DNA of 34,146 nt from assembly GCF_014132355.1 (NCBI RefSeq), contig NZ_BLZO01000099.1:1-34146 (forward strand), given 5' to 3'. Position 1 is the first letter of the stretch; each line of letters opens with the position of its first letter. The notes under the pieces are model-generated. The model worked only from the letters and a program-made list of their open reading frames with translations. It searched no databases and had not been told where the DNA came from. The translations under genes and the position numbers were made by a program. The DNA comes from Okeania sp. KiyG1. GTDB taxonomy: Bacteria; Cyanobacteriota; Cyanobacteriia; Cyanobacteriales; Microcoleaceae. Below, piece after piece: positions 1 to 9,605 of this stretch.

Positions 1-138
1 GGTTCGCGATCGCTCACTCTTTATCAGAATAATTATTATTATGAGAAAACATTTAATTCTTGGAAGGGGATTATATATTTTTAAACCCTTACCCCACAAT
101 ACTTTTGAGGCGCTTGTCACCCCGTGAGCTATAACTGT

Positions 139-955
139 TTAACCGGATTTGATATCATTAAGATGATTTGTTTGAGAAAGACTCAACTCTGTACCACACA
201 TTTTACAAAATTTGGCATCTATATCGTGGTTAGAAAAACCACAACCACTGCATACTTTTTTCTCTTTTTAGCTGTTTTTATAAGTTGTTTAATTAAACTC
301 CAAGCTGAGAAGGAATTAAACTAATACCTGTTAATATCATTAAAACAGTTAATAAACGACCATTTTCTGAAGCAGGAGTGACATCGCCAAATCCAACAGT
401 TGTCATTGTAACAACCGAAAAATATACAGCATCTAAAAAAGTCTTAAATGATTCAGAGTTAACACCATGCTCTACTTGATAAATTAAGCCAGAAAAGATA
501 AAAATAATTGTAAATAAAGTAAATAATATTCTCGTCAGAATCACTCCATCTTCTGTATTAATCTGAAAATAGAAATTTTGAATTTGAGAAATCTAATTAG
601 CCTGAGAATTCGCAACCATCTGATAAGTCTAATAAAACTCAGTTCTAAAATTCCTGGAAAAATAGGTAAAATTGCCAATAAATCAATAATAGAAAAAACT
701 AAAAACAAACTTTATTTTTTTTTCTGCGCACCAGAATCTCAGTAAATATTCAATGGCAAAAATACTAAAAATAACACGATCTATTAGTTCTAGTTTGATA
801 AAAATTTTATCTGGAATTGGATAAGTTTCGGCAACAAAGATAGCTGAAGAAAAGAAAATCAAAAATAGCAGAATAAAATTAATAGCTTTACCGATAGGAG
901 TTTCAATATCCTCCAGATAAAATGCTAGAGTTTTTTTTGTGAGTTCAAGTAACAT
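139..955 (-). pseudogene. Voltage-gated potassium-type channel gene, frameshifted
   Basis: Joining pieces in different frames on the minus strand gives one recognisable voltage-gated cation channel. Bases 955-683 encode the N-terminus with S1-S2 (LLFLIFFSSAIFVAETYP, then a hydrophobic S2). The next frame gives S3 (SIIDLLAILP) and an arginine-rich S4 (FIRLIRWLRILRLIRFLK). Bases 544-293 return to the first frame with S5, the pore helix and the selectivity filter TVGFGD. Past the stop at 293, other frames still read LIKQLIKTAK and then a zinc ribbon with two CxxC pairs (CSGCG...CKMCG), ending at a TAA at 141-139. The breaks lie near a nine-base A/T run at 715-723, near 560-580, near 295 and near 265. 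K+ selectivity is inferred from the filter. At least four frame changes make real decay likelier here than in genes with a single change, but base-calling error is possible. Confidence 0.75.
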
Positions 956-986
956 AATTTCTCATTTTCTGCTTGAGAGCATTCAA

Positions 987-1017
987 GAATTCAGAATTTA
1001 GAATTTAGAATTTAGAA
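987..1017. repeat. Heptamer tandem array (GAATTTA)n
   Basis: About four copies of a 7-bp unit run directly into the AATTACCTCT end of the hairpin repeat that follows. The same arrangement, with a different heptamer, is seen at most other copies of that repeat in the window. Confidence 0.85.
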
Positions 1018-1189
1018 TTACCTCTTCTTATAAACTTAAGAGGATTGGATAAAAGGATTTTTTTTCTTCTCTTGGTCGATTGGATATGGCGAGGAGACCG
1101 CTCTTATCAGAGCCGCTCCGAATTGCGCCATCCCTCGACCGCTTTTTTCTCCATGAATGGAGAGGCTTTATACCTGAATTTTTCGGTAA
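1016..1189 (+). repeat. Dispersed hairpin repeat, copy A
   Basis: It starts AATTACCTCT and ends TTTTTCGGTAA. The central part holds CTTGGTCGATTGGATATGGC and, on the other side, CCATCCCTCGACCGC, so GGTCGA and TCGACC can pair. It belongs to a family with seven other clear copies in this window. With its heptamer array it fills most of the spacer between the channel remnant and the PLD/pentapeptide gene. The remaining bases, 1190-1368, hold no feature I can support. Confidence 0.8.
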
Positions 1190-1368
1190 CTATCAAACTA
1201 AATTGTCATTATAATGTTTTATAATGAATGTGCCAATTATCTACAAATTACAGCACTTTTGAGGATAGTGAGGTACATTTATAAGACTATTTATTCCTAT
1301 ATTCTCTGTTGCCTGTTGCCTAGAACAATAAAACTTTGTACCTCATCCACTAGAAAACTGCTGTAATT

Positions 1369-3744
1369 ATGTCTGACCTAGAATCAAATTTATCTGCTCT
1401 AGTTGCTAAGGTTTCACAATTGGAAAAACAACAAGTTAGTCTCAAAAGATATGTTGTTAAATTGAAACATACTTTAGATGAGCAGATAGAAAATTTTAAT
1501 CATCGACCGGAAATACAAGATATCGAAAATTTACAGAAAAATTTTGTTGCTTTAACTCTACGTTTAGATGAATTATTAGCTTTAAATAATCCCATAAAAT
1601 CAACTACAGAAACTCAAGATAAATCTCCGGATAATTGGCAAAAAACTGAAGAATATCAAAATCAATTAGTATTTAACCGTACTGATAGTCGTGATGTATT
1701 AATCGAAGCATTAGAAACAGCTCAAGCACGATTAATTATTGTTTGCCCTTGGTTAAACTTTAATAGTATTGATGAACATTTACTGAAGAAATTAAAGAAT
1801 TGTTTAAACCGCAATTGTCAGATAGATATTGGTTGGGGATATTTAGGCGATCGCTTGAATATTGGCAAAGGTTGGAAATATAATGCTTTGCGAGATTTAC
1901 AAGATTTGGAAGAAAGTTATCCTGGTCTATTTCGGCTGAAGTTGTTAGGAACTCACGAAAATTTCTTGGTGTGTGATGAGAGGTTTGCTTTTGTGGGGAG
2001 TCATAATTTTTTAGCTTCTGGCAATCAAAGTTTGGAAAGAGAAGTGGGAGTTTTGACGAGTGATTCAGAAATTATTCAAGGATTAATTAACCGTTTTGAT
2101 GATGGTGAAGGTTTGGATGAGGTGGAAATTAATCGTAGATTTGCAGCAAGTGTGAAAAGTTTGGATGAGGTGGAATATTTGCCTGGAGTTATTGATGAAA
2201 GTGAAATGGAGTTTAGGGATTTTTCGATGGTGGTAGGTGAAGATGAGGAGGAGGAAGAAGAAGTGGAATATTTGCCTGGAGTTGTTGATGAGAATGAAAT
2301 GGAATTTCAGGATATTTCGATGATGGTAGATGAAGATGAGCAGGAGGAAGAAGAGGAAGAAGAAAGTCAAGAACCTGTGGTTAGTGCTGAGGAATTTTTG
2401 CGTAGATATAGTGAAGGAGAGCGAGATTTTACTGGGATTAATTTGTCTGGTGTTGATTTGAGTGGAAAGTCTTTTAGTGATTCAAAATTAAATTTGAGTA
2501 ATGCTAATTTTAATGGTGCAAATTTGAGTGGTGCAGATTTAAGAGACTTGAACTTGACAGGAGCAAAATTTCAAAGTGCTAACCTCTCTGAAATTAAGTT
2601 GTATTCAGCAAATTTAAGTCAAACTAAGTTTATTAATAGTAACTTGAACAAAGCAAACCTTTATAACACTAAACTAGAAAAGGCAAAGTTCAGAAATGTG
2701 AATCTCAGTGAAGCTAATTTAGAGTCTGCAAATTTTACTGAAGCTAACTTAAGTGGAGTTAACTTTAGTAATTCTCAACTATCAAATGATGCAAATTTCA
2801 GTAGTGCAAATCTCAAAAAAGCAAATTTGAGTAGATTAAATTTGAGGAATGCAAATTTTACTAACGCAGACTTGAGTCAAGCTGATTTGAGTAAAGTAAA
2901 TTTATTAAACGCAAAATTTGAAGGAGCAAAGCTGCAAATGGTAACAATGAATCAAGCTCTTTGTAGCGAAACAACTGTTTTTCCAAAAGGTTTTAATTTT
3001 ACTAAATTAGGTGTTTATTTTATTGCTCCTGCTGCTTCATTATCAGAAGTAAATCTAGCTGGTCGTGACTTGAGTCATGTACACTTAAGAGAAGCAAACT
3101 TACAAGGAGCAAACCTAAATTAAACTAATCTTAATAACTCCGATTTAAGTGATGCAAATTTAAGCAATGCTCAGTTAAAGAAAGCAAATTTAGTTAATAC
3201 AAAATTTGTTGAGGCAAATCTTAAGAAAGCTAATTTGAGTAAAGCATCTATAAAAGGTGCAGAACTAAAATTAGCAGACCTGAATCAAACAAATTTTGTC
3301 TTTGCTAAATTACATGGTGTTAATCTAACAGCAGCAAATCTTAGTCAAACAAATTTTGCTCATGCCAATTTATATGATGTTAATTTAACAGCAGCCAACC
3401 TTAGTCAAACTGACCTAAAAAATGTACAAAATTTTAATCAAGTTAACCTTTGTGCTGCCAACCTAACTGGTGCCAATTTAGTCAGCTTATCTTTGTCTAA
3501 TAATCAGACACTTACTGGTGTTAATTTAAGTGAAGCAAACCTTTGTGGTACAAACTTGAGTCACACTAATTTAAGTAATGCTAACCTAACTTTAGCAGAC
3601 TTGCGTGGGGCAATTTTGATGAATTCCAATTTAGAAAAAGCAAACTTAAAAGAAGCAAATATAACTGGTACAAACTTTGGTGAAGGAAATACTAAAGCTA
3701 ACTTGAAAGGCGCAACAATGCCAGACGGTTCAACCCACGAATAA
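1369..3744 (+). pseudogene. PLD-like / pentapeptide-repeat fusion with an in-frame stop
   Basis: One frame of 791 codon positions is interrupted by a TAA at 3121-3123; the pentapeptide pattern continues unchanged on both sides, so this is one gene. Residues 1-70 look like a coiled coil. Residues 100-240 resemble one phospholipase D-like half: HENFLVCD (196-203) stands where HxKxxxxD is expected, with Asn for Lys, followed by GSHNFLASG (210-218). A duplicated acidic linker follows (EYLPGVIDESEMEF at about 269, EYLPGVVDENEMEF at about 300, each with a run of Glu). From about residue 350 to the end there are dozens of A(D/N)LxX pentapeptides, which in known structures form a right-handed beta helix. 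Known PLD proteins cleave or transfer phosphodiesters, but the Lys-to-Asn change and the single motif suggest a binding rather than a catalytic role. The stop could be a real nonsense mutation or a sequencing error; the product to 3120 would keep all domains with fewer repeats. Confidence 0.8.
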
Positions 3745-3752
3745 TATAAATA

Positions 3753-3782
3753 GTAGGTTGGGTTGACAAAGGAAACCCAACT
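3753..3782 (+). repeat. Short GTAGGTTGGGTT palindrome
   Basis: GTAGGTTGGGTTGA is followed after a short loop by AACCCAAC, giving a hairpin of about seven base pairs just downstream of the pentapeptide gene. It shares its end sequence with the larger palindromic element at 18083-18230. It might help end transcription, but no T run follows it. Confidence 0.6.
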
Positions 3783-3812
3783 AAAAAATTTGGTAGACCC
3801 CCATAGTAACGT

Positions 3813-3859
3813 TATATCAAATCAGGTAGCATCAGTGTAATTAGATAAAGAGGGTGGAG
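3813..3859 (+). repeat. GGTAGCATC dispersed repeat, copy 1
   Basis: About 45 bp matching 13243-13288 (shared core GGTAGCATC, then TGTAATTAGATAAAGAGGGT). Both copies lie downstream of a plus-strand gene. No function can be assigned. The other parts of the 3745-4648 spacer are the tandem hairpins at 3948-4163, the hairpin repeat at 4398-4602, and otherwise featureless AT-rich DNA. Confidence 0.7.
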
Positions 3860-3947
3860 AGTTTGGATATATGGGTAGATAAAGAAAGATGTGGCAATGG
3901 CGCGAGGATGGAAAATTTTTTATACCGAACCCGAGCGGACTTGATAT

Positions 3948-4163
3948 TAGAAAAATTATAGACAGAACTGACTCATTTTTCCCAGAAAAACACTATATAT
4001 ACCATAGTGCTATAGTTTTTCTCTACTATATATAGTGCTTTTGCTTAAGTCCTGATAGAAAAATTATAGACAGAACTTACTCATTTTTCCCAGAAAAACA
4101 CTATATATACCATAGTGCTATAGTTTTTCTCTACTATATATAGTGTCTTTCCTTAAGTCCTGA
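3948..4163. repeat. Two tandem 108-bp hairpin units
   Basis: Two nearly identical direct repeats, 3948-4055 and 4056-4163, start TAGAAAAATTATAGACAG; a third start at 4164 quickly diverges. Each unit contains CACTATATATA and, about 25 bases later, TATATATAGTG, which can form an 11-bp AT-rich stem. No ORF is present. The units differ at only a few positions, so the duplication is recent or maintained. Confidence 0.9.
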
Positions 4164-4397
4164 TAGAAATATTACAGCAGTCGCCATTATTATTAGGACA
4201 TTCTCGCTCCTCTCAAATTGACAAATTTATTCCGTACTGCAAGTTTAACTTTAGACTTCAGATAGATGGGAATGCTCAACTTAAGGGAGCAAGATTCTCC
4301 CACTCTCATGCTCTATAACCAAAATAATTACAATACACTACACTACCAAAAATGTATCTATATACTTTTTTCTCTTCTCCTGACTCCTGACCAAAAA

Positions 4398-4602
4398 GTA
4401 AGGTAAATAGCTTCCTCTTTTAAGGGGATGAAAAAGCGGTTGAGGGATGGCGAGGTCCCCTCGCCATATCCAATCAACCAAGACAGCGGTCGTTAGCGGA
4501 GCTTTCCCGTAGGGTGGGATGGCGAGGAAACCTGTGACATATCCAATCGACCAAGAGAAAATCAACTTCAGTATTTTCCTAGCCTCCCTATTCCATGAGG
4601 TA
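4398..4602 (-). repeat. Dispersed hairpin repeat, copy B (double core)
   Basis: Read on the minus strand this is the same family as copy A, but it holds two cores in tandem. One has GGTTGA and TCAACC as the stem (about 4438-4482). The second has the variant insert CCCGTAGGGTGGGATGGC and ends ATCCAATCGACC (about 4490-4555). The AATTACC-type end reads GAGGTA on the plus strand at about 4597-4602 and runs into the heptamer array. Confidence 0.7.
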
Positions 4603-4634
4603 CTGATAACTGATAACTGATAACTGATAACTGA
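4603..4634. repeat. Heptamer tandem array (CTGATAA)n
   Basis: Four to five copies of a 7-bp unit abut hairpin-repeat copy B and end just past the stop codon of the minus-strand gene at 4649. Confidence 0.85.
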
Positions 4635-4648
4635 AATGACTTCTGACT

Positions 4649-6265
4649 TCATAACACTCCTCCTCGCTGAATTCTCTGCTGCTGTATAGTCTCCTTCTTA
4701 GCAAAAGCAGCATCTAATTGATCCAATAACTTCCCAATCTTTTCCTTTGCCTCCTCGCTAGTCTGAGGTTGCCTATTTAACCACGACATTGCCCTTCTTC
4801 GCCCATTTTGACTAGCCACAATTAAAGCACCCCAAGCCATAGCATTAGTTTCAGCTTGATTTACCCTTAAAGCAGCATCAACTCGACTACGGAGACGACC
4901 AGTATCATTTTGCAGTAATTTACCAATCTCATAAGTGCTGCTCACATTATTTTCAAACACACTGAGACTTTCTTGCCAACGACCATCAATTAAACCAGCC
5001 AAAACCTTTTGACTTGGACTTGCCCAAGAAGCGATCGCCTGAGCTTCCGTAATCTTGGCATGAAATTTGATTAAATCAAATTGAGCTTGTGCTTTTTCAG
5101 GCCATTGAGATTTATCCATTAAATTCTGTCGCAGAGGTTGAATTAAAGCAAAAGCACCAGACCATAAACCATTACGAGCTAATCTCAGAGTATCTTGATA
5201 ATACCTATCTCCAATAGGAGCTTCTTGTAAAGAAATTTTCTCTAATTCAATCGGATTAAGTATAAACTTTCGTGGTTGAACCCAATAAATATCAAAATCA
5301 GGATCTAATCCCACAGTTTGCTCAACCACCAACTCTGGATCTCCTCCTCCAGTCATTTCCTGCCAGATGGGAGCTTGACCAGCAGAACTTTTCCATTCCA
5401 ACATCGAACTCAAGTAATTTTTTTTGGGATTGTAATTGACAATTTGCCCATAAGGAATAGTTTTATTGTTTTGTAATCTTTGACCACTGACACTAAACCA
5501 AACTCCAGCAGTGGGAACTTTGCCTTGAAAACGACGTACCGTTGTTAAAGGTAAAGGTTTATTTGAGCCTTGGGGAGCAGAAGTAGACTTAATAGTAGAT
5601 GAAATGACAAAAGACTCAGCAGGACCTTGGAGTGGTAAAGTATTAACTAATCGAAAATATGGTTTACTCCCTTCTCGTTGGTTAACAGACAAAATTGATT
5701 GATAGACTCGCAACTCTACTAATTTCCGACAAGGAGTTTCACAGGGTAAAGAAGCTCTAGAATCAATCTGCTTCATTACTGGCACTAATACATCTAAAAT
5801 AGAATCTCCTGCTGTGCTAGGAAGAGAAAAAGTTTCTCCGGCACTAAACCCTTCCTCTTTGACACTATTCTTAATCTGGTCAAGAGTTTGCAAAGATTTA
5901 TTCCCGGATATATAAAATTGAGTCCACTGTGGCAATAATTGATTAAACCAAACTATAGCATTAGGGTCAGAAATTAACTTTACACTAATCCATGCCCCCA
6001 TTGCCATCAAACCAGAGCCACCAAATAATAAAGTTATCCCTACCCATTCAAGCATCCATTTTTTCCAAGGTAAGGATGTTAAAGAAAACTTTTGAGATTT
6101 AGATAATCTCCTCTGACGCCTAGATTTAGAGACAGAAGTTATCCGGCTAATTTGTGGAGTTTTCTTAGTTCTAGGATTATCAGATTTCTGAGCTGTTTTA
6201 GCAACTTTAGGAAACTTAGCTTGATTGTAACTAGCTTTAGAGTCGTAAATCTTCTTTTTCATCAT
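4649..6265 (-). CDS. Unknown protein with one membrane segment and a basic N-terminus
   Basis: 538 aa. I do not recognise a family beyond the impression of a conserved cyanobacterial hypothetical protein. Residues 1-70 are rich in Lys, Arg, Ser and Thr and probably cytoplasmic or disordered. One hydrophobic segment follows at about 73-97 (WVGITLLFGGSGLMAMGAW), then a large soluble part that would face the periplasm or thylakoid lumen. That part contains a CETPC pair and, near the C-terminus, a helical region rich in Ala and Gln. Its start ATG (6265-6263) overlaps the TGA of the upstream glycosyltransferase in an ATGATGA sequence, so the two are probably translationally coupled. A second ATG follows at once (6262-6260). 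A role in exopolysaccharide or envelope biogenesis is inferred only from that coupling. Confidence 0.8.
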   Translation of the reverse strand: MMKKKIYDSKASYNQAKFPKVAKTAQKSDNPRTKKTPQISRITSVSKSRRQRRLSKSQKFSLTSLPWKKWMLEWVGITLLFGGSGLMAMGAWISVKLISDPNAIVWFNQLLPQWTQFYISGNKSLQTLDQIKNSVKEEGFSAGETFSLPSTAGDSILDVLVPVMKQIDSRASLPCETPCRKLVELRVYQSILSVNQREGSKPYFRLVNTLPLQGPAESFVISSTIKSTSAPQGSNKPLPLTTVRRFQGKVPTAGVWFSVSGQRLQNNKTIPYGQIVNYNPKKNYLSSMLEWKSSAGQAPIWQEMTGGGDPELVVEQTVGLDPDFDIYWVQPRKFILNPIELEKISLQEAPIGDRYYQDTLRLARNGLWSGAFALIQPLRQNLMDKSQWPEKAQAQFDLIKFHAKITEAQAIASWASPSQKVLAGLIDGRWQESLSVFENNVSSTYEIGKLLQNDTGRLRSRVDAALRVNQAETNAMAWGALIVASQNGRRRAMSWLNRQPQTSEEAKEKIGKLLDQLDAAFAKKETIQQQRIQRGGVL

Positions 6266-7470
6266 CCTAGCAATACCTGCTCATAGCGCTGACCTTGAAC
6301 TTCCCAAGTATACTCCGTTTCTATGAGCGATCGCCCATTTTCTGACAAACTCTGTCTCAACTGCTCATCCTCAAATAACCGACTAATGGCCTCTGCATAC
6401 TCTGCTATTTGATTTGCTCTTAATGCTCTGAGTGGTGTATTTGCACCATCAACTGCTAGACCTTCTAAACCACGGTCACTGGCCACAACAGGTGTACCTG
6501 CTGCCATTGCTTCTAAAGTTTTATTTTTAATTCCAAAACCAGTACGCATCGGAATCACACAAACGGTCGCTTGATGTAAATATTCTGCCATGGAAGGTAC
6601 GCGACCTGTAACTTTTACTCCTGGGTAATTTGAAAGTTCCTGTACTTCTGGTACTGGTCTTGCCCCTACCAGAGCTAAAGTTGTATCTGGATAACGCTCT
6701 TGTACCTTAGGTAATATTTCCAAAGTCAGAAAGCGAACCGCATCAATATTAGGAAAATTATCCATAGCTCCCACAAAAATTAATTGATGTCCCCCGGGGT
6801 CGTTACTTCGATAGGGAAATTGACTAAAATCTACCCCATTAGGAATAACTGATATTTGACTATTGGGGTTAAACTCTTGTAGTTGTTTCCCATCTTCCTC
6901 AGTTGTTGCAACTATACAGGAAAATTTTGAGCAGTAGCGTTTTTCATAACGAAGCAGTAAAGGTAGATTCAGTCTATCTCGCAATGGTTTTTCTGCTGTG
7001 CCAGTTTCTAACTGTTGCCTACAAGTACCATAAACCGAACTATGGACATTAACTAGAGTTTTTAGTTGTTGTTGCCATTCCGGGCGAATATAAATTTCAT
7101 TCACACAATGTTCGCAAGTAATGGCCTCACATTTACCTGCTGCCACAAACTCATCCACCCAATTTTGCATTGCTGGAGAATATATAGAAAGAACACTTGG
7201 TGGAGTACCTTCAATCAGAAAATTACTAAAACGTCTTAGTTTTACTAATGTTCCTTTTGTTGGTTCTTGGGGGCGTGGAAATACGGCCAACTCTTCCACA
7301 TAAGACCGCAATGAATCTATTTCTGAATCATTGACATCTGGAGACCGTTGTGTTACCAAAGTAACAGAGTGTTTTTGACTCAAATATTTGAGTAGATTAA
7401 AAGTTCTAACTTGAGTACCACCTCGGCTAGGAGGATAGGGAAAGGTGGAGGAAAGCATTAGGATTTGCAT
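6262..7470 (-). CDS. GT4-type (GT-B fold) glycosyltransferase
   Basis: 402 aa from the ATG at 7470, chosen because MQILMLSSTFPYPPSRGG is the typical beta1 strand plus glycine loop of GT4 enzymes and GAGGAA lies about 13 bases upstream. The frame stays open 21 codons further up, to 7533, but that extension looks non-coding. The C-terminal half has the usual second Rossmann domain: IFVGAMDNFPNIDA, then VKVTGRVPSMAEYL, then KNKTLEAMAAGTPVVASDRG, which carries the nucleotide-sugar-binding E-x7-E type region. Known relatives transfer a sugar from a nucleotide donor to lipid or polysaccharide acceptors at the inner membrane. It is first in a two-gene operon with the membrane protein at 4649-6265, and divergent from the sulfotransferase/GT2 pair. 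Donor and acceptor cannot be read from the sequence. Confidence 0.88.
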   Translation of the reverse strand: MQILMLSSTFPYPPSRGGTQVRTFNLLKYLSQKHSVTLVTQRSPDVNDSEIDSLRSYVEELAVFPRPQEPTKGTLVKLRRFSNFLIEGTPPSVLSIYSPAMQNWVDEFVAAGKCEAITCEHCVNEIYIRPEWQQQLKTLVNVHSSVYGTCRQQLETGTAEKPLRDRLNLPLLLRYEKRYCSKFSCIVATTEEDGKQLQEFNPNSQISVIPNGVDFSQFPYRSNDPGGHQLIFVGAMDNFPNIDAVRFLTLEILPKVQERYPDTTLALVGARPVPEVQELSNYPGVKVTGRVPSMAEYLHQATVCVIPMRTGFGIKNKTLEAMAAGTPVVASDRGLEGLAVDGANTPLRALRANQIAEYAEAISRLFEDEQLRQSLSENGRSLIETEYTWEVQGQRYEQVLLG

Positions 7471-7590
7471 ACAGTTAGTAAGTTCCTCTAGATTTTTCTT
7501 TATATACAGGTGATTTATTATATTTAATAACAATATTATATTATTAATTTTAGTTAGGCTCTAAATATTTTAATTTTACAAATAAATTTT

Positions 7591-8523
7591 ATGGTGGAAA
7601 AATCCAAGATAGTTAAAGCATTAAAAAAACCCGATCTAGCCTTGAAGAAAGGTAAGCGTTTTCTAGCACATAATGTTGAAGATTTTATCAGACTTATTAC
7701 CCAGCAACACAAACTTTCAGAAATAGTTAATCAAAAGGAAATTCGAGTAGCAGGCATGAAACGCACTGGGAATCATGCCATTATTAACTGGGTTAAAAGT
7801 CAACAGAATGGTGATGTAGGATTTATTAATAATGTATTAGCCAATCAAAACCCCTATCGGTACAAGTATGAAAATCTTCGAGATAAATTTCCAGAGCATA
7901 AATGGGCAATAGAAAATAACCACCAACAAGCTAAGGGAAACTTTATTAAAAGAGATTGTTTGATTTACAGCTATGAAGATTTTCCCCTGGAGCAGATAGC
8001 AAGCAATAAATTCGAGCGTAATCACGATCTATACTTAGGAAAAAGTGCTATGAGGTACGATTTACTTATTATTAGAGACCCTTTTAATCTGTTTGCAAGT
8101 AGACTAAAAATATCTTCTAAGGCGACACATTTTTTATCAGTAAATTCTCCGAATAAAACCATGATTGATTTATGGATTGATTATGCAAAAGAATATTTAG
8201 GAGAAACAAATTATCTCAAGCACAACAAAATTTGTATAAATTATAATCAATGGTTTGCTGATGTTGAATATCAGTGAAACATTGCTGAGAAACTGCAAAT
8301 AGAATTTTCTGATGCAGGAATAGACCGGGTAACGAGTTTTGGTGGAGGTAGCTCCTTTGAAGGAAAACAATTTGATGGCAAAGCAACATCAATGGATGTC
8401 TTAAACCGATGGCAAAAAGTAGCCGATGACCCTAAATACAAGCAGTTTTTTAATCAGGAAATATTTGAATATTCAGAGCAAATATTTAGTCATATTCCCG
8501 GGGCTGAATCTTTAATGAATTAG
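7591..8523 (+). pseudogene. Sulfotransferase-like protein with an in-frame stop
   Basis: The frame reads from ATG 7591 to TAG 8523 (310 residues) with one TGA at 8275-8277; protein-like sequence continues after it (NIAEKLQIEFSDAGIDRV, then SFGGGSSFEG), so a sense codon such as CGA was probably lost. VAGMKRTGNHAIINWV (about residues 53-68) sits where sulfotransferases have the PAPS 5'-phosphosulfate loop, and LLIIRDPFNLFASR (about 155-168) matches the 3'-phosphate-binding motif. Known relatives move sulfate from PAPS to a carbohydrate. The neighbouring glycosyltransferases fit sulfation of a surface glycan. The GMKRTGNH loop differs from the classical PKSGTTW, so the exact subfamily is uncertain. 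If the stop is real, the product is 228 aa and lacks the C-terminal helices. Confidence 0.72.
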
Positions 8524-8602
8524 GAGAAATAACTGTAACAATTTAACCATTATTTATAATTCAATACTGGGCTAATTATCTATTGAAATTATTTAATTTA
8601 TT

Positions 8603-9592
8603 ATGACAAAAGTTAGCGTTTGTATCCCCACTTATAACCGAGCAAATTTGCTGCCTTATGCAGTAAATAGTGTTTTGAATCAAACTTACAATGATTTTGA
8701 ATTAATCATAACTGATGATGGCTCAAAAGATAACACTGCTGAAGTAGTTAGTCAGTGGAATGATTCCAGAATTCACTATATTCAGCATCCTCAAAATATT
8801 GGACGTAGTAAAAATATGCGTTCTGGTTTTGATGCTGCTACAGGAGATTATTTCATCAAATTTGATGATGATGATGCCTTGACTCCAGAATTTTTAGAGA
8901 AAACTGTGGCAGTATTAGATGAGATGCAAAATGTAGATTTTGTCTGTACAAGTCATTGGGTTATTAATGAAAAAAGTGAACGAGAGGAAGTTGCCACGAG
9001 AGAGAATGCTGCTAAGTGGGGAAAGGATAAGTTGGAGCAAGGAATTATCCCTAACTTACTTAAAGAAACATTTCAATACCAAAGTTTGCAGGTGGGTTCA
9101 ACTTTGTTTCGTCGTTCTTGCCTACAAGAAGTTGATTATATGCGGCCTGAAGCAGATGGATGTGAAGACTTTGATTTACTGGTCAGATTAGCAGTAATCG
9201 GAAAAGTTGGATATTTTATTCCAGAATATCTTATGGAATATCGTTTTCATAATCGTCAAACCAGTCTAAGACAAGATATTCACTTTTTATCTGCTAAAGC
9301 TTTCTGTATTAATAGTTATAAATTTGACGACCAGAAATTGGAAAAATCACGTTTATTTAAGTTAGCACAGACGAAACAAATTCTAGGAATTAGATTAATT
9401 GAAAAGGGTGAAAGTGTTAAAGGGAGAGAATTATTACAACAATCAAGCCAAATACTAGGAACTTCATTCAAGACTAAATTTGCTTTAGTATTATCTTACC
9501 TACCTCTAAATTTACGACAATTTGCTTTGCAAAGTTTTAGGAAAATTCGCCCTCAAGACTATGCCGATCGAGTTAGAAAAGCAACTACTTAA
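8603..9592 (+). CDS. GT2-family glycosyltransferase (GT-A fold)
   Basis: 329 aa. The N-terminus VSVCIPTYNRANLLPYAVNS and ELIITDDGSKDNT are the classic GT2 nucleotide-binding strands. IKFDDDDALTPEFL carries the metal-binding DxD motif. The expected acceptor-side region follows (SLQVGSTLFRRSCL, then DGCEDFDLLVRLA, an ED motif typical of the catalytic base). The C-terminal 90 residues are helical and without membrane segments, so the enzyme is probably a soluble or peripheral protein that acts on a lipid-linked glycan. It lies 79 bases downstream of the sulfotransferase-like gene on the same strand and ends just before a MITE. The sugar is unknown. Confidence 0.92.
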   Translation: MTKVSVCIPTYNRANLLPYAVNSVLNQTYNDFELIITDDGSKDNTAEVVSQWNDSRIHYIQHPQNIGRSKNMRSGFDAATGDYFIKFDDDDALTPEFLEKTVAVLDEMQNVDFVCTSHWVINEKSEREEVATRENAAKWGKDKLEQGIIPNLLKETFQYQSLQVGSTLFRRSCLQEVDYMRPEADGCEDFDLLVRLAVIGKVGYFIPEYLMEYRFHNRQTSLRQDIHFLSAKAFCINSYKFDDQKLEKSRLFKLAQTKQILGIRLIEKGESVKGRELLQQSSQILGTSFKTKFALVLSYLPLNLRQFALQSFRKIRPQDYADRVRKATT

Positions 9593-9605
9593 GTTGGAAA
9601 TAACT

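Noticed and set aside
2083-2370. Minus-strand ORF opposite the acidic linker
   Set aside because: Shadow of the Glu/Asp-rich region; Phe/His/Ile-rich and without gene features.
4278-4300. GGGAG-loop-CTCCC hairpin as a terminator
   Set aside because: Only five paired bases, no T run on either strand, no gene ending nearby.
4338-4652. Minus-strand ORF of 104 codons
   Set aside because: It is made of the CTGATAA array and hairpin repeat copy B; no protein-like features.
7471-7533. N-terminal extension of the GT4 glycosyltransferase
   Set aside because: The 21 extra codons do not look like the family, and the ATG at 7470 has a ribosome-binding site and the expected first strand.
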